A stretch of DNA of 64,000 nt from Phialophora verrucosa (taxonomy: Eukaryota; Ascomycota; Eurotiomycetes; Chaetothyriales; Herpotrichiellaceae), in contig MSED01000005.1 in the NCBI GenBank assembly GCA_002099365.1, positions 2,232,001 to 2,296,000 of the forward strand, read 5' to 3'. The notes beneath the pieces were generated by a model. The model saw nothing but the letters and a program-made list of their open reading frames with translations. It was not told the DNA's origin and ran no database searches. Each line of letters opens with the position of its first letter. The stretch's first letter is position 1. Position numbers and translations under genes: made by a program. Below are positions 21,549-31,665 of the stretch, in pieces.

Positions 21549-23711
21549 TCATGATTCGACCAAATCAACACCATCAATGCCATATCCGAAGTCAATGATA
21601 ACCACTCTTGCATCTTGGCTGGTGCAAACAATCTTGCGGTAGTTGCTTTTCGCCGCCAGGATCCAACTCGACGACCAACCTTCAAAGTTGATCTTCAAAC
21701 CCCCGTCCTCGGCCGATTCGCCTTTTTCAGCGTCCCACACCTTGATGGAATGGTCATAGCTGCCGCTGATAATACGCTTGTTCGCCGAGTCCAGATGAAG
21801 TGAACGGACGAGGTCTTTATGTCCCTTCAATTCGCGTATACGTTGACCAGTAACTGTGTCATATTCGTAGATGACTTGATCGTTTCCGCCCGCGAAGATA
21901 GTGCGTCCATTCTCGGAAAATTCCACGCACGCAAGGCCGCGATCCTTTGATTGGAACTCCTTGATGCAAACGCCATCTTCTAGGCGCCACAACTTGGACA
22001 TGCCGTCGCCGCTAGCGCTGGCTAGGAAGTTCCCTCTGACTTGGACAGCATTCACAGGTCCACGATGTCCTAGGAGCGATCGGATGAGCCGGCCAGTTGA
22101 ACGTTCCCAGATCTTAATGGTCGTATCTTTGGAACAGGTGACGATGCGATCTTTGTCAATGCAAACATCGAGGACTCCAGCATGGTGTCCATTGAGGCGG
22201 AACAGCGGCTTGTAGTCATCCTTGATAGACCAAACCAAGCACGAGTAGTCTGAAGATCCAGTCACAAGGATCTCGTCGTCATACTGCAGACAGAGCACCG
22301 AGGCTTGGTGATAGAGAGGAAGTTCTGGTGACTGAGGGCCTGGCGAGTCGACGTACGCTTTGAAGAAGGGCAGGACTCCTTCTGGCTCAACGAGCGGGAC
22401 TTGAACCGACTGTCTCTCCCTGGGGTTATTTGGCGGACCCAGCTTCCGTATGCACTGATAGGTGTGAGCATCCCAGACCCGAATTGTATTGTCGCGTGAT
22501 CCCGTAATGATCTTGTGTTCGTCAAACTGGCAGCAGTAAACGCTGTCTTTGTGGCCGTTAAGGTAGATGGCAGCAGCTTCACCGTTGCGCCAGCGCTTGT
22601 CGACCAAGGTTCGTACCTGGAACAGTTTCCTATAGTCCTGTCCTGGTCTATTCTTGCCAAGTCCGGCGAGTCGCATGCCGTCGACCGGTGCTCGAGATTT
22701 GGGCGCATATTCGCGTAGAAAGACCCGTCTCCATACGGCCTGTGACTGACATAAATCGTGCCATCGCTGGCAAACAAGAGAAGCCTGAGCAAGCGACTCG
22801 ACATCAAGAAACGACAGAATCGTCTCAACCAGTTCTGTCGCGAGGACATTGGCTGGATCCTGACGAACAACATGAACATTCGCCGGAGAAGATCCGCGTC
22901 GCGTACGAGCGTCAAGAACAATCCCGATCCCACTCTCTGCGTCCTGCTCAACCTTGTCGTCCTCGGGCGGCGGTGCCTCATAAGGTGGGAGAGGTGGCGC
23001 TCTTGTGGCATGGAAAAGCTCATTCTGGGCGGCAGCGGCAGCACGGGCTTCAGCGCCTCCATATACGAGATCTGACAAAAGGGGCTGACCCCTACTCCGC
23101 GCGAACATAGGATGCCCAGCATCTCTGACCGAATCCGGCGTGGCATGCAGATGCAGCAGTGGCAGGGATGGTCTTCTCCTGGCGCTGGGAGTTCGCAATA
23201 ACCGCCCACGAGATTTCGGCCTTGTTGACATGGCCTCGGTGAGATCCATCATGTCTGTACCCGACCTGAAAAGTGGTATTTGTGGCCGCTTAGGCTCAAC
23301 CAATTCCTCCTTTTGTTTTGAGCTTTTGCCCCTAACCGTAAGCGACATTCGACGTGTGAGTGAGCGTATGTCAGAAATACTTTGGCGGAAAGACTGAGAG
23401 ATGGACGAATACCGGCGGGGGCGTCGAGGCTCGGTCGTCTGAGGCTCGCTGGCGAATTTCGAGAACGGGTCGATGAACTCGGGGCTGTTGTTGCCCACGC
23501 CAGCTTGTTCCTGGTTGCGAACGAAAGAACCCCAATCCAGTACGTCGTGTGTAGTAGTCGGAGGCATCCCGAGGGACATCCGCGTGGCGGGTCGTCTCAG
23601 GGATCCTTCAATGTTGGAAAAGCTGTCGTAGGCTGTTTGAGGCCGAGGGTGGGCAAGCAGAGAAGTCCTGCGCCAAGGGGCAATCGAAGAGGAAGGCTCA
23701 GGGTGTGACAT
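21549..23711 (-). CDS. F-box and WD40-repeat protein (SCF ubiquitin ligase adaptor)
   Basis: Single exon, 720 aa. The frame is open to 23753 but begins there with GTG; the first ATG is at 23711. The N-terminal 280 residues are Ser/Arg/Pro-rich and disordered. An F-box lies at about residues 288-335 (ATELVETILSFLDVESLAQA, WHDLCQSQAVW), followed by WD40 repeats to the C-terminus (NGHKDSVYCCQFDEHKIITG; SRDNTIRVWD; SKDTTIKIWERST; GHRGPVNAVQVRGNFLASAS; SYDHSIKVWD). The protein should bind Skp1 through the F-box and a substrate, often phosphorylated, through the propeller. The layout is like yeast Met30/Cdc4 and S. pombe Pof-type proteins, but the substrate is not predictable. Serines in the N-terminus suggest phosphoregulation. 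Confidence 0.92.
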   Translation of the reverse strand: MSHPEPSSSIAPWRRTSLLAHPRPQTAYDSFSNIEGSLRRPATRMSLGMPPTTTHDVLDWGSFVRNQEQAGVGNNSPEFIDPFSKFASEPQTTEPRRPRRYSSISQSFRQSISDIRSLTRRMSLTVRGKSSKQKEELVEPKRPQIPLFRSGTDMMDLTEAMSTRPKSRGRLLRTPSARRRPSLPLLHLHATPDSVRDAGHPMFARSRGQPLLSDLVYGGAEARAAAAAQNELFHATRAPPLPPYEAPPPEDDKVEQDAESGIGIVLDARTRRGSSPANVHVVRQDPANVLATELVETILSFLDVESLAQASLVCQRWHDLCQSQAVWRRVFLREYAPKSRAPVDGMRLAGLGKNRPGQDYRKLFQVRTLVDKRWRNGEAAAIYLNGHKDSVYCCQFDEHKIITGSRDNTIRVWDAHTYQCIRKLGPPNNPRERQSVQVPLVEPEGVLPFFKAYVDSPGPQSPELPLYHQASVLCLQYDDEILVTGSSDYSCLVWSIKDDYKPLFRLNGHHAGVLDVCIDKDRIVTCSKDTTIKIWERSTGRLIRSLLGHRGPVNAVQVRGNFLASASGDGMSKLWRLEDGVCIKEFQSKDRGLACVEFSENGRTIFAGGNDQVIYEYDTVTGQRIRELKGHKDLVRSLHLDSANKRIISGSYDHSIKVWDAEKGESAEDGGLKINFEGWSSSWILAAKSNYRKIVCTSQDARVVIIDFGYGIDGVDLVES

Positions 23712-24644
23712 GATGTCGGCCAGATTGGAACCTGGGTGCCCGATTGATGTCACGGTCGTGCCTGCCTACCGCCAGAGGGGATTTGTGCGGTGCGGGATAA
23801 TAGTCGTGGGTCGAGAATCGTCGCGAAGGAGAGAATTTTTGCCGTGCAAGTCAATACTGAGGCTGGTGGCGAAAAGAGCGGGCGCAATGGATTAAAGCTG
23901 ACAGAGAAGACTTCAAAGCAAGCAAAAAGAGCGTGAACGTGAGTAGCTACAGCAACAGCACAGCAGTCTGCAGTGGAAAAAGAGAGGACGCCGTGAAAAA
24001 TCGACGAGCAGGACGACAGAACGAGCAACAGGTTTGATATGGATTTTCGATCTACAGAGAATCCAGATGATGGAGATGAAGAGGCCCCAACAATAACAGT
24101 CCGGCCCATCAAGCGGTTGCCCCGAGACCCAGCCGGGCTTGCTGGGGGGGTGTGCCGGGCAGCGTGCGGAAGTGCCTCAGGCCCCGAACTCCAAACAGTG
24201 TCTGATCTGGCCGGGCTGTTTCAGCTCGTCGAAGCCGAAATTGACTCCATCACACAACTGGATCCTCTCGCCTGTAATATCCCCGTGCCGTGGTTGGTTC
24301 TCCAAAATGCGTACTCGGTACAACATGATTCTGCTCGTACCGGGGCCAACCAGAGATGCAGTAACGGGAGGTCCCCGCCGATTCACATCCATGCTGCCAT
24401 GCTGCTGCCCTGCTTCCAGCTTTCTGGTTCTTGCCGTCATCGGATCCCCATCTCTCGAACTTCTTTTGGTTCGCAATACCTGAAGGCTGGTCCGTTTTCG
24501 TTTTCAATCCTCAGGACTGAGCATTGACGTACAGGCAGTATTCTCGGTACATTCGAGATCCAAGTGTCACCGCGCAAGAGAGCGCAATAGAAGATATCTT
24601 CCAGCACCACTTGTCGTCCTGTCAATTTGCACGCGATTGAAGAC
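23712..24644. other. Divergent promoter region
   Basis: This is shared between the F-box/WD40 gene (minus) and the small membrane protein (plus). Several overlapping open frames (for example 24039-24527) lack family features and overlap each other antisense. Confidence 0.45.
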
Positions 24645-25211
24645 ATGGCCAACATTCCTCTTCCGTATAAAATCTTCCTTCTTTGGATTGAGCCAGTCGC
24701 AACCCTAGCGGGTGCATATTATGCCTGGTTCAAACCGTCGACATACCTTGAGTGGACTCATCTTCCATCATCGCCTGGAATACTCGGACTGCCTACAAGC
24801 ACGCACGTCGTGCTGCGACAATTGGGCAATCTGTACCTCGCATTCGCACTCAACGAGGCAATCGTCTTGCGCGCCACGAATGACCTGAAAGTCTGGCGCG
24901 CCCTGTTAATCGGCCTGCTGATTGCGGATTTCGGGCATTTATATAGCTGTTATCCACTGGGCCTGAAAATGTATTATGACCTGGCCAATTGGAATGCCAT
25001 GGCATATGGCAACTACTTGTTCGTCTACTGTGGCGCTGCTACGAGGATCTGTTTTCTTCTGGGCGTGGGTATGGGTGGTCCCAAAAAAGCTAAGAGCAAG
25101 GTCAAGAAATCGGTCAGGCTGGCTCTCGAAGAAGCTCCTCCTGTGACGCCACAGCAGATGAACAAGACCCCTGCACAGAGCACGAGAAGGAAGAAGAACA
25201 GGTCTTCTTAG
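24645..25211 (+). CDS. Small four-TM membrane protein (DUF7704-like)
   Basis: Single exon, 188 aa from the ATG at 24645 (AGACATGGCC); the upstream 18 nt of open frame starts with TTG. Four hydrophobic segments are visible, at about residues 7-29, 60-80, 88-108 and 123-147, followed by a Lys/Arg-rich cytosolic tail (KKAKSKVKKSVR, RRKKNRSS). The opening YKIFLLWIEPVATLAGAYYA resembles a fungal family of uncharacterised integral membrane proteins annotated as DUF7704. The localisation is unknown; the basic tail could serve as an ER-retention or membrane-anchor signal. Function unknown. Confidence 0.8.
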   Translation: MANIPLPYKIFLLWIEPVATLAGAYYAWFKPSTYLEWTHLPSSPGILGLPTSTHVVLRQLGNLYLAFALNEAIVLRATNDLKVWRALLIGLLIADFGHLYSCYPLGLKMYYDLANWNAMAYGNYLFVYCGAATRICFLLGVGMGGPKKAKSKVKKSVRLALEEAPPVTPQQMNKTPAQSTRRKKNRSS

Positions 25212-26836
25212 AGGCCAATGCTCACTGGGACTGGATGCTGCAAACTTTGCCGCAGCATGCGACAAGCCCAAGGCCCCGGAGTTGGACTGCTCAGGAGTCG
25301 TCTCGTTGTCTTCCTAGTCCCCGCGCCAGGTATCTTTGCAGACCGCGAGAAGGGGCTGCGGCAAAGGCAGCCGCAACTGCTCGGCTTCTCATGCGTGGAT
25401 CTGGTTGGTGAAGAATGCAACAGACGGAGGGGAGAACAGCCAGCGGCCGGCGCGAGGTTGTGGTCGATGATAAACTCCCTAACTGAATACCTATGACGAG
25501 TTTCTATCCGCGCGAACATCTGGAAGGTGATCAGGAATGGACCGGGCATAGCCAACCTTGCGCACAATCACTGTCCGATGTTTAGCTGTCTCGCCGCGTT
25601 AATGCCGACTTCTTCTGGCCGAAAACGTTCAAGGTCTCAACTCGGAATCGTCCGGATTGATCTCGCCAACCCGGGACCGAGATCACGCTTGTACACCGTT
25701 GTGTTGTTTAGCGAGTCGTTCTCGAACACCATAAATCTGGCACTCCCAGGCATGGTTCTCTGGCGTTGGGGAGATGGTCTGGGTGGATAGTTATACGTAC
25801 CGCCAATGCCCTCGACAGTGCAGCCATAGCAGGACTGGTTACCGGGTCGTGGCCAGCCGTCCTCGCCCACATCAGCGAGGAGCGAGTTCCGTGCAAGTGA
25901 GGCACGAATCTGCCATTGAAGAAGTTCAAATGGCGAAAGAAGTCCCTGTGATCGGTGTTCGACCTGGAAGCTTGGGAATGTGAGCGGCTCCTTGCCACCG
26001 ACTTGAGGATCCATCTTGTTTTGTTCATGGTGGGAACGGATAGTACCTTGGTGACAAAAAATGCGGAGTGTGCTTGGTGCAATTGCGCTTTTGAAACGGG
26101 AAGTCATATGAAAGTACGGATGTTTCTCGATATCGGTAAGCCAAGTGCGAGGCACTAGCATTGGAAGGAAATTTAGAGGGCGCAAAGAGAGACCGCATTG
26201 TGTGACGACGTAGTTCAACGAGAAGGATAGTGGTATGCAGCTGTGCAAGTCAGCGATTTTCGCCTCGACCCTCCCTTTATCTGCTGTGAGGGTGTCGAGG
26301 TAGGTATGATAGCTCATATGTCTTCTCAGCTCCAGGGCTCACAACGAATTGGTCCATTTTCTTAGCCTCGACCAGTCGGGACGGCTGTTACATGGGCCAA
26401 CTCGCAAGACTCGTTGAACAACATCTTCAAGAGCGAAGCGACGCGTTCCATGCTGAGTTCTCAGTGGTCGACGCAGGAATGCTGAAATGTCGTCTCGAGC
26501 TCTCAATGCTGTTAAGTCGGTCGGTACGAACAGCGGCTGGAAGGCGGCCCCGCCACATCTGCAATTGGTGAACTTTGAACGATCAACCTTCGTTGTTCGT
26601 GCCGACTCCGGCCAGTCAACCCACCCTTACAGTCCTTGAATGTCTACCGGGGTGAATGATTATATTTGATATCACGCAGCCAACGACATTGTGCTTGAGA
26701 CACCAAGCTACAGTATCCACCAAACCAGAACTCCGAACTGAAGGAGATTTCATTTCAATTTGTGCATTCTACTATCCTAAACACAGAGGTGTTGCGCACG
26801 ACTTTAGCTCTACCAGAGCCCAGCGTCGCTACTGTC
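25212..26836. other. Intergenic region with one doubtful open frame
   Basis: 1.6 kb. A 226-codon minus-strand frame (25637-26317) is the longest feature. Its translation is mixed, with no hydrophobic, coiled-coil or family pattern, and it lacks splice partners I can find. It may be a gene relic or chance. Otherwise this is the promoter of the cupin gene at 26837. Confidence 0.4.
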
Positions 26837-27562
26837 ATGGCCATCACAGCAACAGAGACCATAAGCAAGGGTGAATCCAAGATCGCGACCACCGGGGACA
26901 GCGCGGCTTTCGACCCCAGCGAGATCTCCTACATACCCACTACGGGAGTGCGCACTCTATTCGAGACGCCTCTTGTGCGGGCCACGCCCGAGACCATCAA
27001 GGGGTATGGCGAAATCGTCGACTCTCCGGACGATCATCGCATAGAGATCGTGCGCTGGCCGGCCCAGGGTTGGCGACCCGTCGATGCAAATTCCGGTGAT
27101 CAAGGCGGCATAACCGAGGGGGTGTTTGAATTCTGGTGGAAAGGCGACACATTGTATGCTCGAAACAACGCCGTCGGGTCTTCATATCTGTTCGCTTGGA
27201 GCCAGTTTCCCGAGGAGGCTGAGACGGATGGGGTTCCACGGCCGCGAGAGCGAGCCTTGATCTGGCGCGCAAACTATCATCCTGATGGAGGCCAGCTGTT
27301 CTTTCCGACGAATAACGAAAGTTTCGTCGTGCCTTTGGCGCTTCCCGGTGATGATGTTACGCCGGAGAAGTTCGTCGCATTTCGTTGTGACGGTGGGAAA
27401 GGACTGTATATTCATCCGAATGTCTGGCATGGGGCTGTGGTGCCGGTCGATGACCACGCTCGGCTGCTTGATAGGCAGGGCCGGGTCCATGCTCGAATAT
27501 CCGTTGATTTCGCCAAGGAGTTTGGAGGGTATCTGGCCGTGCCATTGCGGCCTGTGGAGTAG
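26837..27562 (+). CDS. Ureidoglycolate lyase-like cupin (AllA family)
   Basis: Single exon, 241 aa from the ATG at 26837 (CTGTCATGG); the frame extends upstream only with a GTG. The sequence fits the AllA/Dal3-type fold: an N-terminal ETPLVRATPETIKGYGEIVD, then a core of paired strands with GGQLFFPTNNESFVVPLALP and, near residue 198, KGLYIHPNVWHGAVVPV, the expected metal-site-like turn of this cupin, ending ISVDFAKEFGGYLAVPL. Ureidoglycolate lyase releases glyoxylate and urea from ureidoglycolate in purine (allantoin) degradation. No other allantoin pathway gene is nearby, and the middle of the protein has unusual Trp-rich inserts. A related cupin with another substrate is possible. Confidence 0.7.
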   Translation: MAITATETISKGESKIATTGDSAAFDPSEISYIPTTGVRTLFETPLVRATPETIKGYGEIVDSPDDHRIEIVRWPAQGWRPVDANSGDQGGITEGVFEFWWKGDTLYARNNAVGSSYLFAWSQFPEEAETDGVPRPRERALIWRANYHPDGGQLFFPTNNESFVVPLALPGDDVTPEKFVAFRCDGGKGLYIHPNVWHGAVVPVDDHARLLDRQGRVHARISVDFAKEFGGYLAVPLRPVE

Positions 27563-27754
27563 TGTTGGTTGGGAGTTTCACGGGGTAAGTCCTGCGGCCA
27601 CCTCTGGGTAGCTGGCGGCGTTCTCGTACGGCAGGAGGCTGGAAGCATCCGCTTCCCCTTTCCTTGGAGATAATTGGCGCGGTTAGTTTCTGATGAGATG
27701 AGGTGGTCTCTGTGGCCCAACTTCCTTGCCTTCGTAGGTAGACTGTAGATGTGC

Positions 27755-28360
27755 TTAGGCAAGTGAGGCCTTGTGGATGATTGACAAATGTTTGGCGTGA
27801 CTGATTTCCGTCTCGACGTCGCGGTGTTTTTGGAGCACCTGCTTCATCTGCTGCTGTTCAACTGCAGCTAATGTCCGTCGTTTCTTCTCAGGAGTCATCT
27901 TCATGTCGTTGAGCTCTTCCTTGCGCTGAGACAGGATCATCGCTTCATTGAGGATCTTCTTCTCTGTCTGCTTGGCCGCCTCTAGCTGCCTCTCAACCAC
28001 TTGAAGTTCCCGTCGGGCTTCAATGCGACCATCTCGGTAGTCGGTGATTTTCTTTGACTTCTTGAGCGCAACGCTAAATCTCTTCGATGACTTTGGCGAT
28101 GTAGCCAGTAATCGTTGGTTTTCTGCAACGCTGTGGACGATCTCCGTCACGATGCTGAGGGCTTTCGTCCCCGTGTGCCGCATGACATCTTGAACAATCT
28201 CGTCTTCTGATCTTCCATTCTTGGCCAAGGCCAGGATCAGGAAATACGAGGGTAGGGGGACTTCATGGTCAACAACCTTGATTGTCGGGATATCCTCAAA
28301 GTTGGGTGACGGCGCTGCAACGAGCCAGAAGTTAGACTCAGACGACGGAGAAGAGGCCAT
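27755..28360 (-). CDS. Coiled-coil protein of unknown function
   Basis: Single exon, 201 aa, good start context. The N-terminal half is a mixed globular region with several hydrophobic stretches (SYFLILALAKNGRSEDEIVQ). From about residue 95 to 195 it is strongly charged and heptad-like (RRELQVVERQLEAAKQTEKK; KKRRTLAAVEQQQMKQVLQK), a probable long coiled coil. I do not recognise the family. The composition is typical of a real small protein, but no domain assignment is possible. It is transcribed leftward and converges with the cupin gene. Confidence 0.55.
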   Translation of the reverse strand: MASSPSSESNFWLVAAPSPNFEDIPTIKVVDHEVPLPSYFLILALAKNGRSEDEIVQDVMRHTGTKALSIVTEIVHSVAENQRLLATSPKSSKRFSVALKKSKKITDYRDGRIEARRELQVVERQLEAAKQTEKKILNEAMILSQRKEELNDMKMTPEKKRRTLAAVEQQQMKQVLQKHRDVETEISHAKHLSIIHKASLA

Positions 28361-30158
28361 CCCCTATCAAACGAAGCACGTCCTCACATTTGACGGGAGA
28401 AGATGGCGATTGGATAAATTGGAATGCTGGTGGAAAGTGCTGCGCGAACCGGGTTGACTTTCATTCTTACTGATCTCTTTGTCCTCCTCCCACGCTAACG
28501 TGGCCGAACACAGCTCAAAGAGTCCAACGGCCGAGCGTGGACGGTGTTTGAGAGTGACAAAGCCATGTCAAAGGACATCGCGCCAGAATGACTCAAACTT
28601 CTTGTAGTAATAGAAATGTCAGGATGGTCAGGTCAGCGCGTTCAAAATCGATCAAGTCCTCTGCTGGAACCCGCTCTTCGAGCACATCTCTCGACACTTG
28701 CCATTGAGGTCTCAAGAATTCCTTTCCGCTCAGAGCACACTCTTCAGGCCATCTGTGTCAACGAGGTCATAGTAAACTGTGCAGCGTAAGGGAAGGACCT
28801 ATAGGTAAGTGTCAAAAGGATTCAGTTTCGGGGACTTTGCAGCTATGTACAGTAGTTAAAACAGTTACTGAAACTAATTCAGGCCGCGTGGGCCGCCTAG
28901 AGCGCCCAGACGCCCGGGGCCCCAAATGCCAACAGCTTTCGTTAGGATAGCGTACGCATTCCTTTTCCGGAGCACACCCAAAACACTACGCTTCCCCTCC
29001 CTGGTCCGATTCTTCTGTCGTTCTCATACCTCGTACAGTTCTTCGTCTCATGGGGACCCATAGCGGATCAAGTACATGAGAGCGTTAATCTGTTCATCTC
29101 CGCCATCAAGCTCACAAAGGGTCATTCCGCGCCAGTGGACCCGGCTCGACAACCAAACGCAGTGAGCAGAAATGCAGCTCGCCCTGCGCGCGTTGACGTT
29201 TCCCTTTCCAACGAGCTCGTCGCGATGACCCGTTTGCTGCTCGTGCAACGATTCCAGCTTTGACGAACCAGATGATGGTCGCCCTGCAATAGCGCCATCA
29301 GTACCTGGGAAAGAAGCCTCAATGAAATTGTTACAATCATCCACGAAAGCAACACGGATGTCGATCTCACAAAAATCCAAAGGTGTAAGAACTCACGCAG
29401 CAGCACTATAGATGGCCCCCCCTCCCTCCGCGGTGGATCTGTGATGAAGGGCTTGCCTCGTGCCTAGAACGTCGTCATGTGCGGTAAGCTGGAGATGAAC
29501 CGAGAGTACGATTCGCCAAGCAGACATAATGGAACAGGAGCTGAATATTGCCTCACATGCACAATGATATATGGGAGCTCAAAGCTGGCTTGCTGCTCAG
29601 AGCTTCGAAGAACGGACTTCTTCGCAGAAAGGTATGCTGCGGGCTCGAAACTCTGGTTCGATGAAGATAATTGCTCGGTTCTCTCCCTATCGCTAACAGT
29701 ACTGTGATACTGAGACTGAATAACACTGCCTTCTCGGCTGACCTCTGTTGCCTGTATGGCTCGAGACTGAGTTCTGTTTAGCTCTTTCTGGTCGTTGATA
29801 TCAGCTTGGTAACCCCACTGTGTTCAATCATCCTCCACAGTCTTCGTTTTCCTTGGTAATAGTAGGTGCATCCTTCCTTCTGGGAACGTGATAGCTGGCC
29901 CTTGTGCTACAGGACACTGATTTGTCAGGATAACATATAACATCTCCAGCCATGACAATCTCTGATGCGCAGTCTGTTTGAGTACCATCCTGGGTCGCCC
30001 ACATTCCTCGCCCTTTGACAGCATCACATAGACAAACATGTACAGGTCGTGAAAACAGGTGGCATCATGCTGCAAACGCAAAATGGTAAGACGCCCTGAT
30101 TGCTGAATAAGAATGCTCAGTCGATGGTTTCGATCTTCAGAGGGCCGGGATGACCGTA
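28361..30158. other. Gene-poor stretch, no confident gene
   Basis: 1.8 kb upstream of the 27755-28360 gene and at the 3' end of the next. Two overlapping minus-strand frames near 29048-29406 have mediocre composition; one ends CELDGGDEQINALMYLIRYG, which looks protein-like, but I could not build a supported model. Confidence 0.4.
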
Positions 30159-31665
30159 TCAAAGTCTTCCCAAAGAAGAGCCGACGTCCTCAATGGCTAC
30201 TTCGGCCAATGGTGCATGCTTTAGGCCCGTTGCTGTCTCCGCCTTGGTCCGCTCAATCAAAGCTTGGGTTCTCCACCTCGATTCGAGCCTCGCTCTCTTG
30301 ATGTCAAGTGCCAAACGGATATCGGTCTCTTGGCTGGTGAAATCTCGATCGATCAGGGCGAGTTCTTTCTTCTGCTCTCTCTCCATCAATTCCAACTCTT
30401 TCTCCTTCTTCTCTAGGAACCTCTCGACAGCCTTTTTCTGTTTGCCTCGCAAAACGTTGATCTTCGACGCGTGTAGGGTGTCCATGATGTCCCTTTCGCG
30501 GTACTGCTGGGCTAGATTGTGATAGTCTCTCTCGGTAACCTTGCGCTCGGGAAGGACCGATTCAGTGGAGGGACGTCCAGAGGAGAGGTCGACTGGGGTC
30601 GGAGGTGGCGTGGGATTCTGACAATAAGCTTCCATATGGCGTAAGCGTAACATGACAGCTCTCTTCTCCAAATCGTGCTCCGCTTCCACCTTCATTTCCT
30701 CTTCCAATTGCCGCGCCTCGAGTTCTTCCACCGCTCGCTCATTCTGTAAACGTCAGTCACAGCCTTATAACTTGAATCGACCCTGAACTAACCTTAGCGG
30801 TTTGCTCGGCCAATATTCGCAGATGCTCCGCTTTCTTGAGGGATCTGAGCGCATCTCGCTCTGACCTCAGCTGCGACAACAACGAAGCCTGAAATTCCAA
30901 GAATCGCGCCTTCTCGTCCAATTGTGCCATCCGCAGTTCGAGCAATTCCTTGCAGTCCATACTCCTTTTGAGTGACTCTACATCAATGAATGGTGGTGGG
31001 TCATGACTCGCGCCGACGGCGCAGCCTGGCGGTGACCATGAGCCCTTGCTCGACTTGACTGACGACGGACTCCTGATATCGACAGAGGCTCTCTCACTGT
31101 CATGGCTCTCGGCATCACTGCTAATACTAGTCAGGGTTGAAGAACTTGTGAGACCTCCTGACGTCTTCTTGCGAAACCGAGCCATCTTACGGAATCCTCT
31201 ACCCAGTGGCGAGCCTCTCTTTCCGTCCTTTCCCGCAGCGGACGAGTGCATGTCCGTGGTGGAAGGCGAGCGATCCGCGATACGCGAGGACCGTGTGGCC
31301 GGTCGGTGCTCACTGGATGCGCCTGAAGTGGATGCGGTAGACTGAGACCGGGCAGGGCTTTGGTTGGCAGAGTCTGAGGCAAACGTCATTGTTGATAGTG
31401 ATGAGCTGATCCCATCGACATTCGCAGCTGGCTGGATGGGTAGAATGCCCAGGTTTTGTGCCTCGACCGAGAGCTGGTAGTCAAGCTCATCTTCCGAGGT
31501 TGTCGAGGGCAGGCGCAGAACCACGATATTGTACCGAGTTTCATCGAATGCGTTTTTCCGGGTCGACCATGATTGCATACCGAAGTGTTTTGGTTTCCAG
31601 CTTGGTTGGTCATTCGGTAGTGACGAGTGCCCGAGAAGAGGCCAAGGCCGATCGACCGCCGTCAT
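30159..31665 (-). CDS. Ser-rich and coiled-coil protein of unknown function
   Basis: Two exons on the minus strand, 31665-30793 and 30743-30159, giving 485 aa. The intron has GTTAGT, a GTGACTGAC branch and TTTACAG, and joins at phase 0. The ATG at 31665 has a good context (CCAGCATGACG); a more distal in-frame ATG at 31845 looks like leader. An N-terminal domain has YNIVVLRLPSTTSEDELDYQ near residue 46. A Ser/Thr-rich stretch with several basic clusters follows, then from about residue 250 a long coiled coil (CKELLELRMAQLDEKARFLE; RDALRSLKKAEHLRILAEQT; RFLEKKEKELELMEREQKKE). I do not recognise the family; an intracellular scaffold is likely. Confidence 0.7.
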
